This document shows, one piece after another, positions 35,784 through 44,186 of a DNA stretch of 64,000 bases. The DNA is taken from NCBI RefSeq assembly GCF_000808535.1, contig NZ_JWLV01000048.1, positions 124,001 through 188,000 on the forward strand, given 5' to 3'. This DNA is from Vibrio sinaloensis (GTDB taxonomy: Bacteria > Pseudomonadota > Gammaproteobacteria > Enterobacterales > Vibrionaceae). How positions within the stretch are numbered: position 1 is the first letter of the stretch; every line of letters starts with the position of its first letter. The notes below the pieces were generated by a model, which saw only the letters and a program-made list of their open reading frames with translations, made no database searches and was not told the origin of the DNA. The position numbers were made by a program, and so were the translations under genes.

Positions 35784-37466
35784 TTATTTAACTGGTTTTA
35801 GGTCCAGTACGTGTAGTAGACGCTCTGGGATACCAGCCCAAATGTTTGGACGGCCTTTTGGATTTTCTTCGTTCCACCAACCAGTGAATCGAGTTGTATT
35901 GTATTGGTACATGTAAGCACCAGACATTACAGGGATTGTCACTTGGTCAGAAGCAATGATTTGCTGGATGCCGTGAGCGATATCTAGCTGCTCTTGCTTG
36001 TCAGCTGTCTTGTAGAAGCTGTTTAGAAGACCATCTAGCTTATCGTTCTTGTAGAAGTGCATCGCGAAACGAGGCATACCATCACCAGACTGAAGTGCTG
36101 AGTTGTATGCACTGTTCCAGTAAGTGTGTGGATCTGCACCGTGGAAGTAGTTTGTGTAAGCTACGTCGTACGTACCTTCAAGCATTGCTTGGTTGTACAC
36201 AGAGAAGTCTGGAGTACGAGCTTTTGCTTTGATGCCTACTTCTGCAAGTTGCTCAACTGCAAGTTGAACCGTGTTGTTGAAGTCTGTCCAGCCGTTTGGC
36301 GATTGGATTAGAAGCTCGAATGACTTACCTGATGGAGTGTCTACGAAGCCGTCTTTGTTGACGTCTTTGAAGCCAGCTTTCTTAAGTAGCTCTTTAGCAC
36401 CTTCAACGTTGTACGTGTTGAAGCCTTTGTACTTGCTGTGAGTCTTTTCATCAGACCAAGTTTCGAATGCGTAACCTAGACCTGAAGCGAAGTCATTCAC
36501 TGTACCGCCACCGTAGAACGCGATGTCGATGATAGTTTGACGGTCAAGAGCCATAGAGAACGCGCGACGGAAGTCTACGTTAGTTAGCGCTTCGTTCTTC
36601 GCTGCATCTGGGTTCTTGAAGTTAACAACGAACGCTTGAGTACCTGCTGGCGGGTACCAGTACTGGTGGTTAGGGCTAGCTGCTGCGTAAGTACGGTCGA
36701 TGTCAGGAATGAATGATGAAGTCCAGTCCATTTCACCGTTAACAACTTTACCTAGGAATTGGTCGTTGTTCGCGATTTGTGGAACGCGTAGACAGTCAAC
36801 ATCTAGGTTGTCTGCATCCCAGTAGTTCGGGTTTGCACACTGGATGTAAAGTTGTGCTGTAAATGTGTCGATCTCTGTGAAAGGACCAGAACCTACAGGG
36901 TTTTCGTTAGTGAATGATGCAGGATCTTTGATGTCTTTCCATACGTGCTCAGGTACTACAGGTACTTTTGCAATTTCGTAAGGAACATTAGAGTTCGCTT
37001 CAGTCAGACGGAATTTAACTTGGTAGTCGTTTACTTTTTCTACGCCAGTTACCCAAGAGTTGATACCACTTTGGTCAAGTTCTGGTTTTTCCTTAACAAG
37101 GTTGAAAGAGAACACTACGTCATTTGCATCAAACGTTTGACCATCAGACCATTTCACGCCTTTACGAATATCGAAAGTTACGCTCATTAGGTCATCAGAC
37201 ATCTTGAAGTTTTCAGCAAGACGGAATACAGGCGTGTTACCGTGCATTTCGTTGAAAACAACAAGCGGCTCGTAGATGAAGTCCGTTGTAGTGTGTAGGT
37301 TCGTTGCACCCAAGAATGGGTTAAAGTTACGAACGAAGGTTGTAAACTCTTTAGGGTGTACAGTCAGTTCGCTGCGCTCAGCTGCAGTCGCTACTGAAGC
37401 GAATCCAGTTGTTGCTGTTGCAATAATTGCTGTTGCTAGTGCTGTTTTTTTAATGTTGGCAAGCAT
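35784..37466 (-). CDS. Chitin oligosaccharide-binding protein (periplasmic, CBP)
   Basis: A 560-residue family 5 (DppA/OppA-type) solute-binding protein with a signal peptide ending ASVATA near residue 28. In Vibrio the equivalent protein binds chitobiose and longer oligosaccharides and also keeps the sensor ChiS inactive when no sugar is bound. Family blocks include VTFDIRKGVKWSDGQTFDANDVVFS and VDFRRAFSMALDRQTIIDIAF. Strong codon bias indicates high expression. It heads the operon, with a 650-bp upstream region holding promoter-like elements and a structured leader; chiS lies beyond that. Confidence 0.94.
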   Translation of the reverse strand: MLANIKKTALATAIIATATTGFASVATAAERSELTVHPKEFTTFVRNFNPFLGATNLHTTTDFIYEPLVVFNEMHGNTPVFRLAENFKMSDDLMSVTFDIRKGVKWSDGQTFDANDVVFSFNLVKEKPELDQSGINSWVTGVEKVNDYQVKFRLTEANSNVPYEIAKVPVVPEHVWKDIKDPASFTNENPVGSGPFTEIDTFTAQLYIQCANPNYWDADNLDVDCLRVPQIANNDQFLGKVVNGEMDWTSSFIPDIDRTYAAASPNHQYWYPPAGTQAFVVNFKNPDAAKNEALTNVDFRRAFSMALDRQTIIDIAFYGGGTVNDFASGLGYAFETWSDEKTHSKYKGFNTYNVEGAKELLKKAGFKDVNKDGFVDTPSGKSFELLIQSPNGWTDFNNTVQLAVEQLAEVGIKAKARTPDFSVYNQAMLEGTYDVAYTNYFHGADPHTYWNSAYNSALQSGDGMPRFAMHFYKNDKLDGLLNSFYKTADKQEQLDIAHGIQQIIASDQVTIPVMSGAYMYQYNTTRFTGWWNEENPKGRPNIWAGIPERLLHVLDLKPVK

Positions 37467-37533
37467 AGCTGTTCCTTACTATTTGCTTTCATTTCACTTA
37501 TGGAATGGAATGTCATCAATTGATAAACACTCT

Positions 37534-37606
37534 CTAAGGCCTACCTCTACTTTGGATTGCAATCCGGAGGAGATGCACAATCTTTAGAGTGGCCTGTAGG
37601 CCTTAG
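37534..37606 (-). other. Nested hairpin in the chb leader RNA
   Basis: The 11-bp perfect outer inverted repeat (37534-37544 with 37596-37606) encloses a 5-bp stem CTCTA/TAGAG (37545-37549 with 37585-37589). That in turn encloses the palindrome GGATTGCAATCC (37554-37565). It lies 68 bp before the binding-protein start codon, inside the predicted 5' leader. Confidence 0.6.
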
Positions 37607-37660
37607 GCACAGTAAGAAAACACTTTAACGTCAATTTTCGCAATTGGATTTCCCGTTAAA

Positions 37661-37689
37661 AACGTAAAAAGTGCCATGTTTCTCGTCAA
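37661..37689 (-). promoter_or_regulatory. Candidate chb operon promoter
   Basis: On the minus strand, -35 TTGACG (37684-37689) and -10 TACGTT (37661-37666) are 17 bp apart. The weak -10 suggests need for activators. The start would be near 37654, giving a leader of about 190 nt. Confidence 0.4.
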
Positions 37690-37737
37690 TAACGTTAATA
37701 GTGCTCAAACTAGAAGCATCTTGTACAAATTTTGTTG

Positions 37738-37753
37738 CGTGATCTGACTCGCA
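37738..37753 (-). promoter_or_regulatory. CRP-like site upstream of chb
   Basis: The half-sites CGTGA-N6-TCGCA resemble TGTGA-N6-TCACA with one mismatch in each half. Its centre would be near -91 of the candidate promoter, a usual helical position for CRP activation. Confidence 0.4.
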
Positions 37754-37778
37754 GTGACTTTCCGTATAGTATTTGTAT

Positions 37779-37790
37779 GTTAGTGCTCAC
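37779..37790 (-). promoter_or_regulatory. SlmA-like site upstream of chb
   Basis: GTTAGTGCTCAC matches 10 of 12 bases of the SlmA consensus GTGAGTACTCAC. In V. cholerae SlmA is a direct activator of the chb operon, so the location is meaningful. Confidence 0.5.
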
Positions 37791-38075
37791 TTAGGCTTTG
37801 GCCTTTATAATTTATGGTTGTTCTACGAAGTGTGGCGATGTGAGATCTTAATCACTTATGGTTTGTAGTGTTAATTAATTGGATTAAATAAAATCTGCCG
37901 TATTGTTGTGACTGGCTTCTCAATATAGATTGTTTTTACGTCAATTGGGCTTTGAACGCGATAATTTTTATAGGAAACATAAAATAATCAGCATCAAAAT
38001 CGCAGAGAACCTGGCTTGTTTTACGGGGCGTAAAAAGAGATTTTTGTGTGTAGGGGTAACGGCTACTAGCAACAA

Positions 38076-38100
38076 AAAAGCCTGCTAAGTGCAGGCTTTA
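38076..38100 (-). terminator. chiS terminator
   Basis: The 9-bp stem AAAGCCTGC / GCAGGCTTT with a T6 run on the minus strand lies 21 bp after the chiS stop. Confidence 0.88.
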
Positions 38101-38120
38101 ATCTTATGTGTATCGCTAGG

Positions 38121-41100
38121 CTAACTTGTCAGTAAGTGTTGTAGCTTATTGCGCAGCCCTTCAATATGAGCGCGTTGTGGGCTTTGTTCGTTACAGTGCT
38201 CCAGAATGTAATCTAGAGAGCTCAATACCGTTCTCCAACGAGGGGTTTTAGGTAGGGTTTCGATACGCAAGTATTTATCAAGCGTTCGGGTTTGAAGTGT
38301 GCTCCGGTCAAGATAAACGCGCCACAAACCGCTCTTCTCTGCAAAGGCAAATTTGGTTTCTCCTGTAACGCTTTCCCAGTACTCCAACGCGTTAGTCATT
38401 GCATCGACCAATATTTCACGCATCACCTCTTGTTTGGGTTTGCTGTCTGAAGAAACCTTATCCGCGAGACGAGTGAACTCGCCACCGAGCTCTTTGAGCT
38501 CTTGCAGCTTGGCTTTATCACCATCGAAAGCATAGCTTGATAGGGCTTCAATCGCCGTTTCAAGGTTATTGATTCGACTGGCATTGATGCTTCCACCGAC
38601 ATTGAATATATAAATGGAGCGCAGTCCAGAGCCTTCTGGTAGCTTGAGAATGTCTGTAGAAAGGTGCTGTCTAACATCTTCAACATACACGTCTATCGTT
38701 CCGCAGTAGTGATCCTGAGTGATATTGAGGAATTTCGGTGCGATAAGCTCTTCGGCCGATGAACGCTTAAGTTGCTCCGTTGAGCGCTTGAATAGCTTTG
38801 AAGCTGCCTCGTTGGCAAAACGTATTTTGTTGTCCTCACGAACACAAATAATGGCTTCAGGCGCGGTTTCAAGCTGTTCAAGAAGTCGCCCTTGCGTTTC
38901 AAGCAGACTCGCTTCGACTAAAGCACGCTGCTTGAGTTCTAGTTGTAACTGTTGGTTTTCAATCCTGCGCTGTTCGGCTTTACTCGCGGTTAGGTGCGCG
39001 CGAATACGAGCGGCTAGCTCCTGTTTATTGAACGGCTTAGACAAATAGTCGTTCGCGCCCGCCTCGAAGCCACGAAGACGGTCGTCGGCCTGATTTAGCG
39101 CGGTTAGCATAATGACAGGCAGCTGCGCGTGATCGTAATCTTGGCGGAGTTTCTCACACACTTGATAGCCACTCATGCCTGGCATCATAATATCGAGTAA
39201 TACCAGCTCCGGCTTCTCTGCTTCCAGTTTTTCGAAGGCTTCTAAACCATCTTTGGCTGTCTGAACACGGTAACCTTCTAATCTGAGGAAACTATCCAAG
39301 ACCCGTAAATTGACAGGTTCATCGTCCACAACCAGCAACAGCGGCCCATCAGGGTTCACAGGCACGTTGGTCACCTCGGCAAGTTCAATGTCTGCGCTTT
39401 CTGGTGCTTGGAAATGTGGGCTGTCGAATTGACTCGCTGAAGCAATTTGTTCTTCTGTTGCTATCGGCAGCGTAAAGCTAAACGTGGTTCCAACCATAGG
39501 TTGACTGCTGACATACAAAGAGCCTTTCATTAGCTCAATGAGTTGTCGGCTAATCGATAGTCCTAGGCCAGCTCCTTGTCGGTAGCGACTGGCATCGTTG
39601 CCTGCTTGAATCAGCGGCTCAAAGATGTGGTCGAGCTGGTCTGCAGGAATACCCTGGCCAGTATCGACGACTTGAACGCGAATGTTGTTGTCAACCACAG
39701 TCGCGGAAATAACAATTTTCCCTTCTGAAGTGTATTTGATCGCATTGCCAATCAGGTTGTACAGGACTTGCTCAAGACGCTGAGGGTCCGCACTCACCCA
39801 AACCGGTTCTTCTGGCACTTGATTGATAATGCGCAGTGGCTTGTTGCCAAGCAGATGAGAAGAGAGCTCAAGTACCAAGCGGGTTGAGCCAGATAAATCG
39901 ACCGCGCTGGTTTCGATATCTAAGTTGCCATAACGCATTTTATGATAGTCGAGTAAGTCATCGACGAGGGTCGCCAAGCGTTGACCGCTGCTGATGATGA
40001 TATCGAGCTGGTACTTGTGATCGGCGGTAATGGGGCCATTCGCGCCTGAAATGAGTGCTTCAGCGATCCCCACCATACCGTGCAGTGGTGTACGCAACTC
40101 ATGAGAGGTCGTCGCGAGAAACTCATCTTTCAGTTTGTTGGCTAACTGCAACTCATCATTCTGTTTTTGGATAAGCTGTAAGTTGCTCTCTAGCTCTTCA
40201 TTTTGCTGTTTGATCAATTGAATTTTTTCACGAATGGAACGCTGCATCCGTTCAAAGCTTACAGCCAAACGTCCAATTTCATCTTTTCTTTCCATGTTGA
40301 TCATGTCTGCATCCATATCTCCAGCTGAGACTTTTTCTGCAGCCCACGTCAATTTTAGCAATGGGGAAGTAATAAAGTTGGATAGGTAGTGAGACGCCAT
40401 GACCACGAGTACAATCGCAATCAGCATGGCGGCAACAAACAGTTTTTCGAGTTGGTGAACGCGCGCGAAGGCGACACTTTCTGGTACTTCAACAACCAAC
40501 GCCCAATCAATGCCTTTTAGCGATACTGGGCTGTATGCAGCGATGGTTTCTTCTCCGGCAGTGTTGGTATAAGTCCCGACGTTGGTCAAACCGTTCAGCG
40601 CGAGAGTGACAACTTCGTTACTTAATTCGATATCTTCTTTTTGATAAGCCAATGTTCGTGACTGGTAATCAGGTCCCACCAATAACGTCTTCATTGAGGC
40701 AATATTGTTGGTGTCTGAAATCAGTTTGGTGATGCCATTGTTAGGCAAGCGGAACATCGCGTAGCTGTGCAAATATCCTTGCTGAATAATCGGTGCTCCC
40801 AGCCAAGCCACCGACTTTCCTTGTTCTTGAGTGAAGTCGGAAATCAATACTGGGGTGAAGTCTTCATTCGCTTTGCGTTTTTCTGTAACCAAATCGCGCA
40901 ATTTCTTAAATGATTGACCTAAATTGGCGTCCTTATAGCGCCCAGTAAGTAGGTTAGTACCGAAATTGTCATATTTGAAGATTGAATAGGTGACATTACC
41001 ATCTCTATCGACCAACAGAATATCGTCAAAATCGGAGCGCTTCAAAAGCTCTAGATACGCCCAGTGGTAGCGTTTGTGCAGTAGGCGATAACGCTCTGTA

Positions 41101-41507
41101 CCGTTGAAAATGTTCGATTGAGGCAGGATAGACGTTTTGATTTGATCGCCAGATCCTTGAATGTAACGCTTTTGTGCATATTCGCGCGCACTTTCAATAT
41201 CTAGCCCCAAGCTTTGGAAGGCATTGACTAAGCCGTAAAAACGTCCGCCACTGGCATACGCAAGCTCGGAGCGGACAAAACCCATCACCTCGGATTCTTT
41301 AGCATACAGGTAATCCACCACTTGTTGCTGCTTGCTATCGCGCACAGAGACAAGGTGCGACGTGCTCTGCTCTTGTAGATCGGTGGTGTGAGATTGTAAG
41401 AAAAAGATAGCTGTAATAGTCAGCGGCGTAATGCTTAGCGCAAGAAACGCGAACATGAGCGTATTCTGAAGACGCTTGAATCTTTGTTTGCGATACAACT
41501 TAAACAT
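38121..41507 (-). CDS. chiS: Chitin sensor and transcription regulator ChiS (hybrid histidine kinase)
   Basis: ChiS controls chitin utilisation in Vibrio. It is a membrane hybrid kinase that also binds DNA directly. In 1128 residues I see a first membrane segment (about 18-37), a periplasmic sensor region (about 40-350), a second segment (about 355-372), a HAMP domain and a coiled coil (about 425-462). Then follow HisKA with His469 in TSHELRTPLHG, an ATPase domain (NLIGNAIKY, DTGQGIP, GAGLGLSI) and a receiver domain with Asp772 in LVLLDIMMPGMSG. A PAS-like segment begins near 880. The His and Asp numbers equal those of V. cholerae ChiS. Its ligand partner, the binding protein, is encoded just downstream. 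Confidence 0.95.
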   Translation of the reverse strand: MFKLYRKQRFKRLQNTLMFAFLALSITPLTITAIFFLQSHTTDLQEQSTSHLVSVRDSKQQQVVDYLYAKESEVMGFVRSELAYASGGRFYGLVNAFQSLGLDIESAREYAQKRYIQGSGDQIKTSILPQSNIFNGTERYRLLHKRYHWAYLELLKRSDFDDILLVDRDGNVTYSIFKYDNFGTNLLTGRYKDANLGQSFKKLRDLVTEKRKANEDFTPVLISDFTQEQGKSVAWLGAPIIQQGYLHSYAMFRLPNNGITKLISDTNNIASMKTLLVGPDYQSRTLAYQKEDIELSNEVVTLALNGLTNVGTYTNTAGEETIAAYSPVSLKGIDWALVVEVPESVAFARVHQLEKLFVAAMLIAIVLVVMASHYLSNFITSPLLKLTWAAEKVSAGDMDADMINMERKDEIGRLAVSFERMQRSIREKIQLIKQQNEELESNLQLIQKQNDELQLANKLKDEFLATTSHELRTPLHGMVGIAEALISGANGPITADHKYQLDIIISSGQRLATLVDDLLDYHKMRYGNLDIETSAVDLSGSTRLVLELSSHLLGNKPLRIINQVPEEPVWVSADPQRLEQVLYNLIGNAIKYTSEGKIVISATVVDNNIRVQVVDTGQGIPADQLDHIFEPLIQAGNDASRYRQGAGLGLSISRQLIELMKGSLYVSSQPMVGTTFSFTLPIATEEQIASASQFDSPHFQAPESADIELAEVTNVPVNPDGPLLLVVDDEPVNLRVLDSFLRLEGYRVQTAKDGLEAFEKLEAEKPELVLLDIMMPGMSGYQVCEKLRQDYDHAQLPVIMLTALNQADDRLRGFEAGANDYLSKPFNKQELAARIRAHLTASKAEQRRIENQQLQLELKQRALVEASLLETQGRLLEQLETAPEAIICVREDNKIRFANEAASKLFKRSTEQLKRSSAEELIAPKFLNITQDHYCGTIDVYVEDVRQHLSTDILKLPEGSGLRSIYIFNVGGSINASRINNLETAIEALSSYAFDGDKAKLQELKELGGEFTRLADKVSSDSKPKQEVMREILVDAMTNALEYWESVTGETKFAFAEKSGLWRVYLDRSTLQTRTLDKYLRIETLPKTPRWRTVLSSLDYILEHCNEQSPQRAHIEGLRNKLQHLLTS

Positions 41508-41702
41508 GATGAAAATAGACTTTCCGTGGCAATGCGGCTCTCAAGCAGAGAAGGGTCTAGGTGTGAAGGGACCATGCTGCCTGAAGAGCAAAGTGAAAAA
41601 CGTTGATTCCTAATCTGACAAAATTAACGAGTTTTTTTACTTTGACAAGTAAGTCGCATTTAAAGCGTGGAGAAAGGCGCAAATTTATCGGTAATTATTT
41701 AT

Positions 41703-41738
41703 AAAAGCCCCAGTTATGGTCGAGTAACTGGGGCTTAG
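41703..41738 (-). terminator. rsmC terminator
   Basis: The 12-bp perfect stem (41705-41716 with 41725-41736) is followed on the minus strand by TTTTAT just after the rsmC stop. Confidence 0.85.
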
Positions 41739-41741
41739 AGA

Positions 41742-42764
41742 CTATTTTTTAGCGTGGTAAATGGTGAACTTGTTGGTCTTATTTAGCGTCTCGCAATTAC
41801 CATACGCTTGTTCAATAATGGGCGGGTATTTCAAGAAACTGTTGGCAACGATAAAGAGCTCACCTTGTTTCGTTTGTTGTTTAGGCGCTGTGGCGAGTAA
41901 GGTTTCGGTTGCACTGTAGCTAGTGTCCAGACCTGCATGAAAGGGCGGATTACTAACGATAAACTGATAGTCATCACTGGTGTCAGAATACACGTCCGAG
42001 GCAAACACCTTACCTGATAGTTGGTTTGCCGCTAAGGTCGCTTTACTCGACTCAACTGCGAGCGCGCTGATGTCACACATTTCGAGCTCGATCTCTGGGT
42101 TAAGTGTCGCCATTACTGATCCAATCACACCGGCGCCACAACCGAAATCTAGCACTTTTCCTGTCAATGCTGGCAAAGTATCCAAGAGCAACTGACTGCC
42201 CACATCAAACTGGCCATGACTGAATACACCAGGTAGGCTTTTTATGGTTAAGTTGTGCGCTTTGTAGCTGACTTGGTAGCTCTTGAACCAGTCAGACATC
42301 ACAAAGGGTTTTACCTGTTCAGTGCATTTTCCCCAATAGAATGAGCATCGACGTGCGGAGTCAAACTTGGTAATTGGCCCATAAGGCTTAAACATCTTTT
42401 CAATGCTTTTTATGCCAGAGCGGTTTTCTCCGACTACGACGATTTCTGTCTCAGTGCCAAGTTTAGCCATCAGCATTGCGAGTAGGTAATCTGCTTCTGC
42501 TTTTGCTTTTGGCCAATAAAGCAGCACCATGTCGGCTTGAGTCTCTTGAGTAAACTCTGCACCAAATACACGAGTAATATGATCGTATGGTTCGAGCTGG
42601 CGATAGTAACCATAGTTGGTGGTGAACACACTCACGGATTCACAATGTTTGGCCAGTTCGACAGGAAACAGATCTTCGGCTTCGCCAGCGACAAGCACGT
42701 GCTTTCCTGCAAAGTAAGCAAGTTGGCGCTCTGCGATTTGACTCGGTGCGATATAAGCAGACAT
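41742..42764 (-). CDS. rsmC: 16S rRNA (guanine(1207)-N(2))-methyltransferase RsmC
   Basis: RsmC methylates G1207 of 16S rRNA in the 30S subunit, using S-adenosylmethionine. The 340-residue protein has the two-domain layout of the family: a degenerate N-terminal methyltransferase-like domain and a C-terminal active domain. The latter has the SAM-binding motif VLDFGCGAGVIGSV and the catalytic motif IVSNPPFHAGLD. It lies 71 bp after the AI-2E-family gene, with a GC-rich hairpin between. Confidence 0.94.
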   Translation of the reverse strand: MSAYIAPSQIAERQLAYFAGKHVLVAGEAEDLFPVELAKHCESVSVFTTNYGYYRQLEPYDHITRVFGAEFTQETQADMVLLYWPKAKAEADYLLAMLMAKLGTETEIVVVGENRSGIKSIEKMFKPYGPITKFDSARRCSFYWGKCTEQVKPFVMSDWFKSYQVSYKAHNLTIKSLPGVFSHGQFDVGSQLLLDTLPALTGKVLDFGCGAGVIGSVMATLNPEIELEMCDISALAVESSKATLAANQLSGKVFASDVYSDTSDDYQFIVSNPPFHAGLDTSYSATETLLATAPKQQTKQGELFIVANSFLKYPPIIEQAYGNCETLNKTNKFTIYHAKK

Positions 42765-42789
42765 AGAGGGACTCTACCAAGAATTAAAG

Positions 42790-42816
42790 ACGGGGGATTT
42801 TCGCATAATCCCCCGT
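42790..42816 (-). other. Perfect hairpin between AI-2E-family gene and rsmC
   Basis: The 10-bp perfect stem ACGGGGGATT / AATCCCCCGT has a 7-nt loop. No T-run follows on either strand, so it is not a classical terminator. Confidence 0.6.
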
Positions 42817-42835
42817 TGATACCAACTGGTAGCGG

Positions 42836-43939
42836 TTAGTTTTGATCTTGTCGGTCGAGGAAGTCTTTGAACTCTTCCTCGTAGATATTGAACAAAACCA
42901 TGGTGACAGCGAAGATCAAAGGGCCATAGATAAGGCCGATTAAGCCAAATAAATGTAAGCCGCCCAACAGTGAGAAGAAGATCATTAGGGTGCTCATGCC
43001 AGCGTTACCGCTGCCCTGCATCAGTAGCGGGCGAAGTAGATTATCGATTGAGCCAACGATGGCAATGCTCCAAATGGCAAGGAAGATGGCCCAAGTGCTA
43101 TCACCGGTTAAATAGAGGTAGACAGTTGCAGGGATCCAAATTAGAGCGGTCCCGACCACAGGGATGAAAGACGCAAAGCCCATCATAGTGCCCCAGAACA
43201 GTCCTGGGAAACCGGCTAGCCACATCCCAACTCCCCCCGCAATACCCTGCGCGATAGCGGTTAAAAATGAGCCCATCACAGCAGACTTTGATACTTGCTC
43301 TACTTCATCAAGCAGCTTGTCTTCTTGGCTTCGAGAGAGTGGCAAGATATGACGAATGGCGCTGATGATCTTATCGTGATCGCGGAGCAAGAAGAAAAGA
43401 ACGAACAACATCAGGAAAAAATCCATTAAGAAGTTGGTTGCATCACCCAAAATCTTTGCACTGATACCGACGAGATTACTGCCGAATGTCGTGGCGAATT
43501 GGCCAACTTTTTGGGCAATTTCTTGTGGTTCAACGGTATCAAATGGCAAGTAGGTGTTAACCAACGATAGACCTTTCACCACCCAAGGGTGTTCAAAGAG
43601 GGTTTGGATCCCACCATGCGTAACCCATTGGTACACATTTTGCGAAAAAGCCGAGCCTTGTTGCACGATTGCGGCAAACACAAACAAAAGTGGCACAACA
43701 ATAATGAAGGTTAAAACCACACATGAGAGTAAGGACGAGATATTAGGATGGTTTGGTAGCTTCTTTTCGATCCACTCATGAATAGGAAACATGAGTAGAG
43801 AGATAATGAATGCCATAACGATAGAGTTGATATACGGTTCGACCAATAGAAAACAGGCAAAACCAGCAGCCAAAAGAGCGGTAATGAGGACCCAATGGCT
43901 GGAGGTGATTTTCACTTTATCTGACACGATTTTGTCCAA
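42836..43939 (-). CDS. AI-2E family transporter (PerM/YhhT-like membrane protein)
   Basis: A 367-residue polytopic inner-membrane protein with about eight hydrophobic segments. The family block GGVGMWLAGFPGLFWGTMMGFASFIPVVGTALIW followed by LYLTGD is clear when read in parts. Another is LLGGLHLFGLIGLIYGPLIFAV at the C-terminus. Members of this superfamily have been linked to autoinducer export, permease functions or Na+/H+ exchange, so the substrate here is open. No ligand-specific neighbour is present. Confidence 0.88.
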   Translation of the reverse strand: MDKIVSDKVKITSSHWVLITALLAAGFACFLLVEPYINSIVMAFIISLLMFPIHEWIEKKLPNHPNISSLLSCVVLTFIIVVPLLFVFAAIVQQGSAFSQNVYQWVTHGGIQTLFEHPWVVKGLSLVNTYLPFDTVEPQEIAQKVGQFATTFGSNLVGISAKILGDATNFLMDFFLMLFVLFFLLRDHDKIISAIRHILPLSRSQEDKLLDEVEQVSKSAVMGSFLTAIAQGIAGGVGMWLAGFPGLFWGTMMGFASFIPVVGTALIWIPATVYLYLTGDSTWAIFLAIWSIAIVGSIDNLLRPLLMQGSGNAGMSTLMIFFSLLGGLHLFGLIGLIYGPLIFAVTMVLFNIYEEEFKDFLDRQDQN

Positions 43940-44024
43940 AGGTTTGACGTTGTATCAGTATAATGGCTTTAAAACAGGCAGTTATCAACGAAGAATCAAA
44001 TGAGTATCAGAGGTGAGTCAAACT

Positions 44025-44144
44025 ATGGGGTGCTGTAATAATGATAAAGGTTGTGAAAAGCAGCAAAAAGCGAGGCGCATGATTCCTTGGTTTCGCATCG
44101 TTTTACTCGGCTTAATTGTGTTGGTTGTTATTCATTGGCAATAA
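44025..44144 (+). CDS. Small Cys-rich single-span membrane protein (39 aa)
   Basis: A short gene encoding 39 residues: an N-terminal head MGCCNNDKGCEKQQKARR with three cysteines and several basic residues, then one hydrophobic segment (IVLLGLIVLVVIHW) reaching nearly to the C-terminus. The ribosome site AGAGGTGA lies 8 nt before the ATG, an almost perfect anti-16S match, which argues for real translation. The stop codon merges with the hemL terminator. The Cys cluster could bind metal, but this is inference; no known function. It lies between the divergent AI-2E-family gene and hemL, so it may have its own promoter in the 85-bp gap. Confidence 0.65.
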   Translation: MGCCNNDKGCEKQQKARRMIPWFRIVLLGLIVLVVIHWQ

Positions 44145-44169
44145 AAAAGGCTGCAAAAGGCAGCCTTCA
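44142..44169 (-). terminator. hemL terminator
   Basis: The 8-bp stem AAGGCTGC / GCAGCCTT with a T6 run on the minus strand lies 20 bp after the hemL stop. Confidence 0.85.
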
Positions 44170-44186
44170 TAATTTGCTTATTGCGA

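Larger units (their letters stand above)
37467..38075 (-). other. chb operon control region
   Basis: About 610 bp lie between chiS and the binding-protein gene with no supportable ORF on either strand. It holds a nested hairpin in the leader, a promoter candidate, CRP-like and SlmA-like sites (separate entries), and a short perfect inverted repeat TTTTACG-ggg-CGTAAAA at 38019-38035. The part from 37800 to 38018 is AT-rich and shows nothing else I can name. Confidence 0.6.

Noticed and set aside
37708..37719. Second SlmA-like word (AATAGTGCTCAA) near the chb promoter
   Set aside because: Only 8 of 12 bases match the consensus and it is not symmetrical; too weak to list as a site.
37735..37770. 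Plus-strand promoter-like TATAGT in the chiS-chb gap suggesting a divergent sRNA
   Set aside because: No acceptable -35 at 16-18 bp and no terminator or ORF downstream on that strand.
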